Assembly: GCA_016712275.1 (NCBI GenBank)
Contig: JADJRI010000013.1
Location: 88,131 to 152,130 of the forward strand
DNA length: 64,000 nt
From: Planctomycetota bacterium
Lineage (GTDB): Bacteria > Planctomycetota > Phycisphaerae > UBA1845 > UTPLA1
Reading direction: 5' to 3'
A program made the translations under genes and the position numbers. The notes beneath the pieces were generated by a model. That model made no database searches. It saw nothing but the letters and a program-made list of their open reading frames with translations, and was not told the origin of the DNA. This document shows positions 1 through 9,828 of the stretch, piece by piece. Position 1 is the first letter of the stretch. Each line of letters starts with the position of its first letter.

Positions 1-1164
1 TCGATTTTCCGATGCGCTCCCAGCCGCGCCGTTACAAGTCCACCAGTGTCGGCTCCGGTTTTCTCATCCATGCCGACGGCTATCTCGTCACCAATGCCCA
101 CGTGGTCGACCGCGCCGCCGAATGCAAAGTTACCTTCGCGGACGGCACCGTCCTCGACGCGCAGGAGGTCGCCATCGACCGACGCCACGATCTCGCTGTA
201 TTAAAGGTTAACGCCCGCAAACCGCCTCCCCCACCTAAAACTCGGCCGCAGCGACGATCTCATGCCCGGCGAAACAGTGATCGCCATCGGCAACCCTCTC
301 GGCCTGCAACATACCGTCACAACCGGCGTGGTCAGCGCCATCGACCGCACGCTCGAATTCGACAGCGACCATGTTTACAGCGGACTCATCCAGACGGACG
401 CTTCCATCAATCCCGGGAATTCCGGCGGCCCGCTGCTCAACGCCCTCGGCGAACTCATCGGCATCAACACGGCCATTCGAGGCGATGCCCAGAACATCGG
501 CTTTGCCATTCCGGTCGACCGCCTCACCGAATTGCTCCCCGTCATGCTCGATATCGAAAGGCTCAGACAGGTCGACTTTGGAATGCACTTCGACGGCAAG
601 CCGCGGCGCGGCGGACCCAAAGGCGTGCGCGTCGCGCGGGTCGATGCGGATACACCCGCCGCCCGAGCGAAAATACAGCCGGGCGATCTGCTCACCTCGA
701 TCGACAACCAGCCCACCCACGACTACATCGAGGCATTCAGTCTGCTTGAACGAACGCCGATCGGCCAAACGCTGAAGCTGAGCCTGGCGTCCGAAGATGG
801 CCGATCAAAGAGAACCGTGGAAGTTCCCCTGGCGGAAATTCCGCGCCAGGATGCCTCGCGCATCATGAAGCGGCTCTTCGGAATTGAATTGCGCGAAATG
901 AACAAGGCCGATCTCGAATTGATTGGCATCAACCGTTCGATCGGTCTGGTGGTCACGACCATCACGCCGGGCAGCGAAGCCAACCGGCAGGGACTCGCGC
1001 CAGGCGATATCATTACGAAATTCGGCGGCATTTCCGTCAGCGATCTTGCGACGCTGGCCCATCTGACAAAGCAAGTGCAGCACAATGATCGCATACCGTT
1101 CCAACTGCTGCGAATCCGAGACGATAACGCCGTCCGCTTCGAAACCGCCCTCGAATCCCAGTAA
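1..1164 (+). CDS. HtrA/DegP-type periplasmic serine protease with two PDZ domains (5' partial, frameshifted)
   Basis: Trypsin-like protease of the HtrA/Deg family, expected to act in the periplasm on misfolded proteins. The catalytic triad is visible: His in NAHVVD (codon near 99), Asp in RRHDLAVLK (near 189) and Ser in NPGNSGGP (codon 421). Two PDZ domains follow, roughly 560-830 and 880-1160. The reading frame is already open at base 1, so the N-terminus lies outside the window. The frame changes once between about 208 and 240, next to a CCCCC run: the first frame gives HDLAVLKVNARK and the second resumes with LGRSDDLMPGETVIAIGNPLG. Both halves match the family, so this is one gene with a one-base indel, probably an assembly error. 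A hairpin with a T-run follows the stop. Confidence 0.9.
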
Positions 1165-1240
1165 ACAGTTTCTCCCGCATGGTGATGCCGATTGTCCAAA
1201 GTGTCCTTGCGAAAATGAGACATCGCGAAGCGATGCACCA

Positions 1241-1275
1241 TCGCGAGCCGGACCGTGTCGGTCCGAGGCCCGTTC
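1241..1275. repeat. Dispersed intergenic repeat with internal hairpin, copy 1
   Basis: A 35-base element starting TCGCGAGCCGGACCG and ending GGCCCGTTC recurs at 5429-5463 with 33 of 35 bases identical. Its core, CGGACCG-TGT-CGGTCCG, is a 7-bp stem with a 3-base loop. Both copies lie downstream of a gene, near a GTGGGC palindrome. REP-like element; function unknown. Confidence 0.6.
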
Positions 1276-1358
1276 GCAAAGACCCGGCGCTCGCCTGCAT
1301 AAAAAATCGTCATCGAGCGAATTTCGAATTAACCGCGCGCAATGCGCAGAAACCGTAG

Positions 1359-1380
1359 GGTGGGTTCGGCCCACCTTTTT
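1359..1380 (+). terminator. Putative intrinsic terminator after the HtrA gene
   Basis: Hairpin GGTGGG-TTCGG-CCCACC (1359-1375) is followed directly by a run of T, which fits an intrinsic terminator. It lies about 195 bases past the protease stop. The stem also belongs to a palindrome type repeated at 5382 and 7847, so it may be a mobile repeat acting as a terminator. The remainder of 1165-1474 shows no gene. Confidence 0.5.
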
Positions 1381-1474
1381 TCCTTTTTCATTTTGAATTC
1401 TCCGTTTCTCCATTCTCCTTTCCCAATTCTCCATTTGACTCCCCACCCCATTCCCCACGAAACTCTCACTTACC

Positions 1475-2584
1475 ATGTCCACCTTCCTCCTCGCCCCCGA
1501 CAAATTCAAAGGTTCGCTCGACGCGCACTCCGTCGCTAGCGCCATCGCCGAGGGCATCCGCCGCGCCATTTTCGATGCCAACATCATTGAAGCCCCCATG
1601 GCCGACGGCGGAGAGGGCACACTCGAAATACTTGTCCGCGCGCTTCAGGGTCAACGGCGCCGCGTCGCCGCGACCGGCCCCCACGGCGAACCCATTGAGG
1701 CTCCCGTCGGCCTGATTCACCAGGCCTCCACGGCTGTCATCGAACTCGCGTCCATCGCCGGCCACGCCATGGTGCCAGAAGGACGACACAATCCGCTGCT
1801 CACCACGACCTTCGGCGTCGGCCAGGCGATCCGTGCTGCCATCGAAACCGGCATCGAGGAAATTACCCTCACGCTCGGCGGCAGCGCCACCGTCGACGGC
1901 GGCATCGGCATGATGCAGGCCCTCGGCATGACCTTTCTCGACTCGGGCGGCCGCCTCATTCAAACCCAACTCTCCGGCGGCGACCTCGCAAAAATCGACC
2001 GGCTCGTCTGGGACAAGCCGCCCGACAATTTCGAAAACGTGCAGTTCACCATCGCCTGCGATGTGCTCAATCCCGCCTGCGGCCCGAATGGCGCAGCCCG
2101 AATCTTCGGCCCGCAAAAGGGAGCCGACGAGGCCGGCGTGCGAATTCTCGAAGCTGGAATGGAAAAATGGGCCGGCATTCTCGAACGCATGACCGGCCGC
2201 CCGCTTCACGAAGAACCCGGCACCGGCGCGGCCGGCGGCGTCGCCCTCCCGCTGCTCGCTCTCGCAAACGCACATGTTGTTCCCGGCGTTGACCTCGTCG
2301 CCGAATGCCTCGGTCTCGCAGAGAAAATGATCGGCGCCGACCTCGTCATCACCGGCGAAGGAAAACTCGACCGCCAATCGATGATGGGCAAAGTCGTCGG
2401 CGCGGTCGGGCGCATGGCCCAATCCGCCGGCGTTCCCTGCATCGCACTCGTCGGGACCGCCGGCGAAGGCGCAGACGAATGCCTGACCTTAATCGAAGAT
2501 TTTTATGCCCTGAATGGCCCGATCGAAAAAACAGCGGAGCGACTTGCCGACCTTGCCGAGTCCGTCATCCACGATTACCAATGA
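1475..2584 (+). CDS. Glycerate kinase (GlxK/GarK family)
   Basis: Intact 369-residue glycerate 2-kinase family enzyme, close to the family's usual length of about 380. It phosphorylates D-glycerate with ATP and feeds glycolysis. Family motifs are clear: APDKFKGSL at residues 7-15, PMADGGEGT near 41-49, LTLGGSATVDGGIG near 129-142, and GEGKLDRQSMMGK near 303. The ATG at 1475 places APDKFKGSL at the expected distance from the N-terminus; no strong ribosome site is visible. It is followed by a palindrome at 2632 and an oxidase gene in the same direction, with 142 bases between them, so co-transcription is possible but not shown. Confidence 0.93.
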   Translation: MSTFLLAPDKFKGSLDAHSVASAIAEGIRRAIFDANIIEAPMADGGEGTLEILVRALQGQRRRVAATGPHGEPIEAPVGLIHQASTAVIELASIAGHAMVPEGRHNPLLTTTFGVGQAIRAAIETGIEEITLTLGGSATVDGGIGMMQALGMTFLDSGGRLIQTQLSGGDLAKIDRLVWDKPPDNFENVQFTIACDVLNPACGPNGAARIFGPQKGADEAGVRILEAGMEKWAGILERMTGRPLHEEPGTGAAGGVALPLLALANAHVVPGVDLVAECLGLAEKMIGADLVITGEGKLDRQSMMGKVVGAVGRMAQSAGVPCIALVGTAGEGADECLTLIEDFYALNGPIEKTAERLADLAESVIHDYQ

Positions 2585-2631
2585 TTGAGCCTGAAATCTG
2601 CAAGGCACTATTTGTTATGCGGCCTTTTACT

Positions 2632-2672
2632 CGGGGGTGTGGAACAGGCTAATAGCCTGTTCCACACCTCCG
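2632..2672. repeat. Long intergenic palindrome, copy 1
   Basis: Inverted repeat of about 20 bp per arm around a single unpaired A (centre 2652), core GTGTGGAACAGGCTA / TAGCCTGTTCCACAC, with one G:T pair. It shares the motif ACAGGCTAATAGCCTGT with the palindrome at 4007-4063. The two copies bracket the oxidase gene. REP-like repeat, or a bidirectional hairpin between genes. Confidence 0.75.
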
Positions 2673-2726
2673 GGTGCGACGCGACAAGTCACACCAACGC
2701 ACGGCGAATGATATCGAGTTGATCGA

Positions 2727-3863
2727 ATGCCAACCCATCGACACTACAACACAATCATCCTCGGCGCTGGCACCATGGGCGCCGCCGCCGCATACCACCT
2801 CGCCCGACGCAATTCACCCCCGCTTGTCCTCGAACAATTCGAACTCTGCCACGATCGCGGCAGCTCCCACGGCCGCAGCCGCGTCATTCGCAAGGCCTAC
2901 TTCGAAGACCCGCGCTACGTCCCCCTTCTCCACGCCGCCTACGAAAACTGGCGCGAACTCGAACGCGAATCCGGCCAGAAACTCCTCCATCTCGTCGGCT
3001 GCCTCAACATCGGCCCGCCCGACCACGTCGCCATCAAGGGCGTGATCGAAAGCGTGCGCCGGCACAATCTTCCCCACGAACTGCTCACCGCCGCCGAAAT
3101 CAAAAAACGCTGGCCCATCTTCAACGCCAATGAATTCGACGTCGGCCTCTACGAACCCGATGGCGGCTTCGTCGTCCCCGAAGTGTGCATCCGCACCCAC
3201 GCAAACCTTGCAACAAAACACGGCGCGACAATCCACACCGATGAACAAGTTCTCGAATGGTCCGTCACTCTCACCGGCGTGCTGGTCAAAACAACAACTG
3301 CAACTTACGAATCTGAAAAACTCATCCTCACCGCCGGCCCGTGGCTTCCCCAAATCGCCGCCGATCTCAATCTCCCACTGAAAGTCGAACGCCAGGTCCA
3401 AACCTGGTTTATGCCGAAAAACCCCGCACCCTTTACCGCCCCCAACATGCCCTCCTTCATCCACTTCGTAGAGGGCGATGCCTACTACGGCATCCCCATG
3501 CGTGAAAACGAAGGCGTCAAAGTCGCCCGCCACCACGCCGGCGAAATCACCACGCCCGAAACCGTCAACCGCTCGCTCACCCCCGCCGACGAATCAAATG
3601 TCCGTGCCTATACCGCGAAGTACCTCCCTGCCGCCAACGTCCCAATCATCGATGCCAAAATCTGCCTCTACACAAACACCCCCGACGACCACTTCATCAT
3701 CGACCGCCACCCCCAACACGAAAACGTCGTCATCGCCGGCGGCTTCTCCGGCCACGGCTTCAAATTCGCCCCCATCGTCGGCAGCATCCTCGCCGATCTC
3801 ACGCTCGATGGCCGCACTCGCCGGCCCATCGATTTTCTTTCGCTTAATCGCTTTTCGGTATGA
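2727..3863 (+). CDS. FAD-dependent N-methyl amino acid oxidase (monomeric sarcosine oxidase / N-methyltryptophan oxidase family)
   Basis: Intact 378-residue flavoprotein oxidase. It should oxidatively demethylate a secondary amine such as sarcosine or an N-methyl amino acid, giving formaldehyde and hydrogen peroxide. The Rossmann FAD motif IILGAGTMGAAAAYHLARR is at residues 9-27 and the family signature GSSHGRSRVIR near 46-56. Cys313 in ICLYTNTPDDHF matches the residue that carries covalent FAD in monomeric sarcosine oxidase. The C-terminal GGFSGHGFKFAPIVG is the usual FAD-contacting motif. Substrate cannot be assigned from sequence. The gene lies between two related palindromes at 2632 and 4007. 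Confidence 0.88.
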   Translation: MPTHRHYNTIILGAGTMGAAAAYHLARRNSPPLVLEQFELCHDRGSSHGRSRVIRKAYFEDPRYVPLLHAAYENWRELERESGQKLLHLVGCLNIGPPDHVAIKGVIESVRRHNLPHELLTAAEIKKRWPIFNANEFDVGLYEPDGGFVVPEVCIRTHANLATKHGATIHTDEQVLEWSVTLTGVLVKTTTATYESEKLILTAGPWLPQIAADLNLPLKVERQVQTWFMPKNPAPFTAPNMPSFIHFVEGDAYYGIPMRENEGVKVARHHAGEITTPETVNRSLTPADESNVRAYTAKYLPAANVPIIDAKICLYTNTPDDHFIIDRHPQHENVVIAGGFSGHGFKFAPIVGSILADLTLDGRTRRPIDFLSLNRFSV

Positions 3864-4006
3864 GTTGCGCTTATGTGAATCATTGAAGTAAAATCGCATG
3901 GACCAACTCCGATGAGCATGATCTCATGCCGCATGAAAGATTTCTCATCCACGCTTACAATCCGATTGTGACACAGAAAGCCATGAGTACATCAAATGGG
4001 CAAGAC

Positions 4007-4063
4007 GCATGCCTTGGAGGTGTGGCACAGGCTAATAGCCTGTGCCACACCTCCAAGGCATGC
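4007..4063. repeat. Perfect 57-bp palindrome, copy 2
   Basis: Perfect inverted repeat with 28-bp arms around one central A at 4035. The left arm begins GCATGCCTTGGAGGTG and the right arm ends CACCTCCAAGGCATGC. The inner part matches the copy at 2632-2672; the outer GCATGCCTTGG arms are unique to this copy. It would form a very stable cruciform or RNA hairpin between the oxidase and the ligase gene. Confidence 0.85.
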
Positions 4064-4080
4064 AACCAAATAACTTTGGA

Positions 4081-5381
4081 ATGAGCATGCATAAAATTGA
4101 TGTCGAAACCATGACACCCGACCGCGTCGCTGCCGGCCAGCGCGATCGTTTCGCCGCCCTTATGAGCGCGATCATTCCCGCGAACGCGCTCTACGCTGGG
4201 AAATTCCAAACCTTCGTCCAAAAGTCCGCGACCGATCTGCTTTCGTCCGATTTCCTCCTGTGGCCGCTCACCACCCGAACCGAACTCGAAAAAGACCAGC
4301 TCGACCACCCGCCATATGGCACAAAGCTAACCTTTCCGGTCAGCGCCTACACCCGGCTCCATCAGACCTCCGGCAGCAGCGGTGTGCCGCTCCGCTGTCT
4401 CGACCGCGCCGAAGACTGGAACTGGTGGAAAACCCTCTGGGCCACGATCTATCGCGCCGCCGGCGTCAGCGAAAGCGACATCTTCTTTTCCCATTTTCAT
4501 TCGGGCCATTCATCGGCTTTTGGGCCGCTTTCGAAAGCGCCGCCGCCCTCGGCAATCTCTGCCTCCCGGCCGGCGGCATGACCACCAAAGCCCGCCTTCG
4601 CTTCATGCTCGACAACAATGCCACCATCATCTGTTGCACGCCAACGTACGCTCTCCGAATGGCCGAAGTCGCCGCTGAAGAAAACATCAACATTCACGAC
4701 TCCGCTGTTCGCGGTCTCATCGTTGCAGGCGAGCCCGGCGGAAACATTCCCGCCACGCGCGAGCGCATCGAAGCCGCATGGGGCGCCCTTTTTCGACCAC
4801 GCCGGCATGACCGAAGTGGGCGCCTACGCCTTCGAATGCATGGAAGCCCCCGGTGGCCTCCACATCAACGAAGCTGAATTCATCGCCGAAGTCATCGACC
4901 CCGCCACGCTCCAACCCGTCGCAGAAGGCCAAACCGGCGAACTCGTCCTCACCAACCTCGGCCGCATCGGAATGCCGCTCATCCGATACCGAACCGGTGA
5001 CCTCGTCCGCATGTTACGCGGCCGTTGCGCATGCGGGAGGCATTACGCCCGTCTGGAAGGCGGAATCCTCGGCCGAATCGACGATATGGTCACGATTCGC
5101 GGCAACAACGTGTTCCCCCCACCGTGATTGAAGCTATACTGAGGCGCTTTCGCGAGGTCGCGGAGTATCGCGTTGTCGTGGACGAGTCCGGCGCGCAGCC
5201 GGATCTGCGAATTGAAATTGAACCGGCTGGCGACGAATTCGACAAAAAAAAATTGTCACAGTCCGTGGCGGAGGCGATTCGGGACCGTTTGAACTTTCGT
5301 CCGGATGTGACCATCGCAGGCGAATCGCTGCCCCGCTTTGAAATGAAATCGAAACGCTGGATTCGCCGCAAGCAAGTGTAG
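4081..5381 (+). CDS. Phenylacetate-CoA ligase-like AMP-forming enzyme (three frameshifts)
   Basis: Adenylate-forming ligase of the phenylacetate-CoA ligase (PaaK) group, which would activate an aryl or other carboxylic acid as AMP ester and then CoA thioester. Visible motifs are the P-loop equivalent HQTSGSSGVPLR (near 4350), FDHAGMTEVG (near 4800), YRTGDLVR (near 4990), GRIDDMVTIRGNNVFP (near 5085) and a C-terminal lysine-bearing SLPRFEMKSKRW. The frame changes near 4480-4500 (T and C runs), near 4775-4795 (GGGG and TTTTT runs) and at the C6 run near 5115. Each junction restores family sequence exactly. The start at 4081 is chosen because the upstream ATG lies inside the palindrome. Either an assembly artefact or a pseudogene. 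Confidence 0.8.
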
Positions 5382-5398
5382 GGTGGGCTCAGCTCACC
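5382..5398. repeat. GTGGGC palindrome abutting the ligase stop codon
   Basis: Imperfect stem GGTGGGCT-C-AGCTCACC with one mismatch, starting one base past the TAG stop of the ligase gene. Same repeat type as at 1359 and 7847. It lacks a T-run here. Confidence 0.5.
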
Positions 5399-5428
5399 GC
5401 GAAAACCAAAGTCGCTCGCGACCTCTTA

Positions 5429-5463
5429 TCGCGAGCCGAACCGTGTCGGTCCGGGGCCCGTTC
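5429..5463. repeat. Dispersed intergenic repeat, copy 2
   Basis: Second copy of the 35-base element at 1241-1275 (33 of 35 identical), with the same CGGTCCG half-stem and CCCGTTC end. One arm of the internal stem has a mismatch here. Confidence 0.6.
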
Positions 5464-5558
5464 AGAGTGAACCGGCGGCTCGACTACGACAGAAACGCTC
5501 AAAGCCAAGTACGAAGTAGGATGGGCCATTTCCATCCCGCTATCTCCAGAGGAAGCCC

Positions 5559-7798
5559 ATGAAACAAAACACATCACTGACAGTCACAATGCTTGCACTC
5601 TTCGCCCTTTCCCCGGCAAACGCAGCCGACTGGTCCTCCTGGCGCGGTCCCGATCAGACCGGATTTGTCCGCGAAAAGGCCGTCGTCACCCAATGGTCCC
5701 CCGTCGGCGAAAACCTCCTCTGGAAAAGTCCCGAAGGCGGGCGAACCACGCCACTCGTCATGAATGGTCGTGTCTTCTTCATTGGTCCTGTCGGTGAAGG
5801 AGAATGCCTGCAGGAGCGCGTTATCGCCCTCGACGCCGACACCGGCAAGACCCTCTGGGATCACCACTTCAATGTCTTTTTTTCCGATATCGTTGCCCAG
5901 CGTGTCGGCTGGACCGCACTGGCCGGCGACCCGGAAACCGGCAATATCTACGCCCATGGCACCGGCGGCGAATTCATCTGCTTTGATCGCGACGGAAAAA
6001 TCCTCTGGAAGCACTCACTGACCGAAGAATACAACCGCATCGCCGGTTATGGCGGCCGCCTCCATACTCCCGTCGTTGATGAGGGCAATGTCATCGTCAG
6101 TTTCCTCAATACAAACTGGGGCAACCATGCCCGCCCGGCCCACCGCTACGTCGCTTTTGACAAGAAAACCGGCCATGTGAATTGGTGGAGCGAGATTCCC
6201 GGCATCGGCAAGGACACCACCTACGCATGCCCCGTCGTCGCGGTCATCGGTGGCGAGCGACAACTCATCTGCCCCGCGGCAGACGGCGCGGTCTACGGCC
6301 TCGCGGCCCGCACCGGAAAAGTCATCTGGTCCTTCAACTTCAGCAAGATGGGGCTTAACTCTTCGCCGGTCGTCGATGGTAAATTCGTTTACGTTTCCCA
6401 CAGCGAGGAGAACATCGACTCCACCATGATGGGACGCCTCGTCTGCATCGACGCCACAAAAACAGGCGACATCACCAAGACCGGCGAAGTCTGGCGGCTC
6501 GACGGCCTAGATGCCGGCTATGCGTCACCAGCCTTCGCCAACGGCCGCATCTACCATGTCGACAATTCCGCGAACCTGCACTGCATTGACGCGAAGACCG
6601 GCGAAGCCAAATGGAAATTCAGACTCGGTCGCGTGGGTAAGGGCTCCGCAACCGTCACCGCCGACGGCGTCATTTACGTCGGCGAACAAAACGGCGTCTT
6701 CTGGATTCTCAAAGACGCCGGCGATACGTGCGAGGAACTCTCAAAGACTGAATTCGCGGGACCGAACAGCACGATCGACGAATTGTACGGCTCGCCCGCC
6801 ATCTGCGACGGCCGCGTCTATTTCCAGACACGCTACGGCAGTTATTGCCTCGCGGCAAAGGACGCCAAAGTGGAAACCGTCGAAGCGGCGCCGGCAGCAA
6901 AGGAAACCGTCGCAGCCGCCGATGCCAAACCGGCGACACTGCACGTTGTACCGGCCGAAGTCACCCTCACGCCCGGCCAGACCATGCAATTCAAGGCACA
7001 GCTCTTTAACGATTCGGGAGCGCGGATCAGCGGCCCCTCGCCGAAAATCGAATGGACCACGGCCGGAATTCAGGGCGACATCGGCTCCGATGGCCGCTTT
7101 ACCGCGCCGACCGGTGTCAAATACTCGGCAGGCATGTTGAACGCCCACGTCGGCGATTTGACGGCGTTTGCACGCGTACGAATCGCGCCGCAGTTGCCTA
7201 TCGAGGAAAATTTCGAGGCCATGGCCGTCGGGGCTGTGCCTTCCGGCTGGGTCGGCGCCATGGGCAAGTCCAAAATCGTGGAGCGCGACGGCTCAAAAGT
7301 CCTCGAAAAAATCGCCGAAAAGGGAAAGCCCTCCCCCACCTACAAAATGCGCGCCTATATCGGCCTGCCGGTTGAAGGCGGTTACACCGTCATGGCCGAT
7401 GCGAGCTGCGCCTTCGCCCGCAAGCGATTCAAGCCCGACATGGGCGTCATCAATTCGCGTTACGAGTTGATCCTTCTTGGCGCACAAAAGGAGATCGAAC
7501 TCTCGCTGGGCGCGACGAACCCACGCACGGCCTGCGACGCAGGCTGCCCTATGAGATGAAGGAGAATACGTGGTATCGTATGAAACTGGTCGTCTCGATC
7601 AATGGCAGCAAGGCCGACGTACAGGGTAAAATCTGGCCGCGCGAAGAGAAGGAACCGTCCGATTGGACCATTCAATTTGAGGATCCGTGTCCCAACCTCG
7701 AAGGCTGCCCCGGCCTCTTTGCTTATTCCAACGGCACCACGGACAAAAGCAACGGCCCGGAGATCTTCTTCGACAACCTGATCATCAGGAAAAACTAA
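5559..7798 (+). CDS. Secreted PQQ-type beta-propeller protein with C-terminal lectin-like domain (one frameshift)
   Basis: Exported protein with a cleavable signal peptide (residues 1-23, ending ANA-A) followed by WRGPDQTG, the usual opening of planctomycete PQQ/BamB-like propellers. Blade repeats are visible as ALDADTGKTLWDH, FDKKTGHVNWW, LAARTGKVIWSF and CIDAKTGEAKWKF. After about residue 460 comes an Ala-rich linker, an Ig-like segment (LHVVPAEVTLTPGQ), and a jelly-roll-like domain ending FFDNLIIRKN. The frame breaks at about 7510-7550; the last 80 residues (WYRMKLVV onward) are read in another frame. Start ATG at 5559 has AGAGGAAGCCC upstream. The propeller family binds proteins or cofactors; its role here is unknown. 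It is the neighbour and distant relative of the next gene. Confidence 0.85.
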
Positions 7799-7804
7799 CA
7801 CGTA

Positions 7805-7828
7805 CCGTCCGGCCGCTACGCCGGACGG
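7805..7828 (+). terminator. Strong hairpin after the first PQQ propeller gene
   Basis: Perfect 9-bp stem CCGTCCGGC / GCCGGACGG with a 6-base loop, 6 bases after the stop codon. There is no T-run, so termination is an inference from position and stem strength. Confidence 0.45.
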
Positions 7829-7846
7829 AGAAACAGCGCGAGTAGA

Positions 7847-7868
7847 GTGGGCTCAGCCCACCTTTCTT
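7847..7868. repeat. GTGGGCTCAGCCCAC palindrome with T-rich tail
   Basis: Perfect 7-bp stem around a single C, followed by CTTTCTT, between the two propeller genes. Third copy of the palindrome type at 1359 and 5382. It could end transcription from the upstream gene or simply be a REP-like repeat. Confidence 0.45.
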
Positions 7869-7890
7869 CAAAAATCTCGGAGGACCTGAA

Positions 7891-9429
7891 GTGCTAGTTA
7901 AGAAATCATTTGCATCGCTTTACACCAAAAAGGCGATTTGCCTTCCACTCGCTGCCACAACTGTGGCACTACTGCTCGCGGCCGCACCAACTTCCTTCGC
8001 CGCCGACCCGGCTAAGCCCAAAAAAGGCGACTGGCCGATGTGGGGCGGATCCACCGATCGCAACATGGTCTCTGACGAAACCGGCATTCCGGCCAAATGG
8101 GACGTGAAAAAAAAGGTCAACCTCAAATGGAGTGTGCCCCTGGGATCACAGACCTACGGCAATCCTGTCGTCGCCGGCGGCCGTATTTACGTCGGCACCA
8201 ACAATGAGCACGCCTATCGGCCGAATATCAAAGGCGACAAGGGTATCGTCCTGTGTTTCAGTGAAAAGGACGGAAAATTCCTTTGGCAGGCCACCCACGA
8301 CAAACTGGCCGCCGGCCGCGTGAACGACTGGCCCGAACAGGGCATTTGCTCGACGGCTTGCGTCGAAGGAAATCGCGTCTATTACGTCAGCAACCGATGC
8401 GAACTAATCTGCGCCGATGTTGAGGGTTTTCTCGACGGCGAAAACGACGGCCCCTTCAAAGACGAGCAATACAAGGAAAAAGAGGATGCCGACATCATCT
8501 GGTCGCTGGATATGATCGACGAACTCGGCGTGTTTCCGCACAATCTCGCCACCGCTTCGCCCGTCATTGGCGGCGATCTCGTATTCATTCTTACATCCAA
8601 CGGCGTCGATGAAGGTCATCTCAATATTCCCAGTCCCGAAGCACCGGACTTTCTCGCCGTTAACAAGAACACCGGCGAAATCGCCTGGGAGAAGAATCAG
8701 GTCGGCAAGAAAATCTATCACGGCCAATGGTCCAGCCCCACCTACGGCCTCGTGCAGGGCAAGCCGCAGGTCATCTTCGGCGGCGGCGACGGCGCCTGCT
8801 ATTCCTACGAACCCAAGACCGGCGAGCTTCTCTGGGAATTTCATCTCAACCCGCCCGGCTCAAAGTATGTCCTCGGCGGCCGTGGCACGGCCAACGAAAT
8901 CATCTCCACCCCCGTCATCTTCGACGACAAGGTCTTCGTCAGCGTCGGCCAGGACCCGGAGCACGGCGAGTGCATCGGCCACCTGCATTGCATCGACGCC
9001 ACCAAGCGCGGCAACATCACTGAAAGCGGCAACATCTGGCACCTCGGCGGCGAGGATTTTCATCGAAGCATTTCCACCTGTGCCATTCGCGACGGCCTCG
9101 TCTATGCCTGCGATCTCAGCGGATTCCTGAATTGCCTCGATATTAAGACCGGGAAAGTCATCTGGAAGCATGACACCTTCGCGGCACTGTGGGGCTCGCC
9201 TTACTATGTTGATGGGAAGGTCCTGCCCGGCACCGAGGATGGCGAAGTTCTTGTCTTCGAGCATGGAAAGACCAAGAAGCTTCTTGCGACAAACGACATG
9301 GGCAATTCGGTCTATACAACTCCCGTTGCCTCCAACGGCGTTCTCTACATCACCAATCGCAACACCCTGTTCGCCATCGAGGGCAAGGATGAGAAAAAGC
9401 CGGAGGTCAAAGCGGCGACGGCCCGGTGA
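7891..9429 (+). CDS. Secreted PQQ-type beta-propeller repeat protein
   Basis: Intact 512-residue exported propeller. The start is GTG at 7891, set by the GGAGGA ribosome site 11 bases upstream. A signal peptide with a hydrophobic core spans about residues 15-38 (SFA-A cleavage). The mature protein opens with GDWPMWGGSTDRNM. PQQ-like blades recur as FSEKDGKFLWQ, VNKNTGEIAWEK, YEPKTGELLWEF and LDIKTGKVIWKH. The family forms an eight-bladed propeller; many planctomycete members have no known ligand. It probably forms a unit with the preceding propeller, from which it is separated by 92 bases holding two hairpins. Confidence 0.9.
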   Translation: MLVKKSFASLYTKKAICLPLAATTVALLLAAAPTSFAADPAKPKKGDWPMWGGSTDRNMVSDETGIPAKWDVKKKVNLKWSVPLGSQTYGNPVVAGGRIYVGTNNEHAYRPNIKGDKGIVLCFSEKDGKFLWQATHDKLAAGRVNDWPEQGICSTACVEGNRVYYVSNRCELICADVEGFLDGENDGPFKDEQYKEKEDADIIWSLDMIDELGVFPHNLATASPVIGGDLVFILTSNGVDEGHLNIPSPEAPDFLAVNKNTGEIAWEKNQVGKKIYHGQWSSPTYGLVQGKPQVIFGGGDGACYSYEPKTGELLWEFHLNPPGSKYVLGGRGTANEIISTPVIFDDKVFVSVGQDPEHGECIGHLHCIDATKRGNITESGNIWHLGGEDFHRSISTCAIRDGLVYACDLSGFLNCLDIKTGKVIWKHDTFAALWGSPYYVDGKVLPGTEDGEVLVFEHGKTKKLLATNDMGNSVYTTPVASNGVLYITNRNTLFAIEGKDEKKPEVKAATAR

Positions 9430-9586
9430 TCGCGCGGTTCATCTGTTTCCGCGCACGGTGACATGTCCAGCAACGCAGTCTCGCCGATGGCGTGGAGCTG
9501 CGGCCACGACGATTGGGCGTAAACACATGAGCGTGACACTGCAATTCAATAAAACGATCGGCTGACGCAATGTTGATTCACATTGC

Positions 9587-9828
9587 CTATTCGACCAGCT
9601 TCAGTGCAATAAATGGGACAAGATTGAAAACAAGAAACACGATCTTGAATAATCCGAGAAATGAGTAAATGACGACATCGAATTTTTCGCGGGGAATGGG
9701 AAACAGCCACTTTTGCGAGCGATACAGCAATTCCGGAGCGAGCGCGGAAATTACGGTCCAGATAATCAAAAGGCTGCCATTGATGATCGTGCACCAGCAT
9801 AAAAAAATGTCAGCAGGCGAATGTCCAT
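9587..9828 (-). CDS. Small DUF6868-like membrane protein (frameshifted at a poly-T run)
   Basis: Reading from ATG at 9828, preceded by a good ribosome site (AGAGGAACGCC), gives MDIRLLTFF. A missing base in the T7 run (9801-9807 on the plus strand, read as A7) then moves the frame. The second frame continues LCWCTIINGSLLIIW and ends FKIVFLVFNLVPFIALKLVE. The joined product is about 81 residues with two hydrophobic segments. The WCTIIN and VFNLVPFIAL motifs match my recollection of the DUF6868 family of small bacterial membrane proteins, whose function is unknown. Family call is from memory and should be confirmed; the reconstruction itself is well supported. Confidence 0.6.

Noticed and set aside
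805..2422. Long antisense frames over the protease and glycerate kinase genes
   Set aside because: Shadow frames caused by GC-rich codon use; the sense strand encodes well-conserved proteins.
7559..7798. Separate 80-residue protein after the first PQQ propeller
   Set aside because: It lacks its own start context and completes the jelly-roll domain of the upstream protein, so it is the frameshifted C-terminus.
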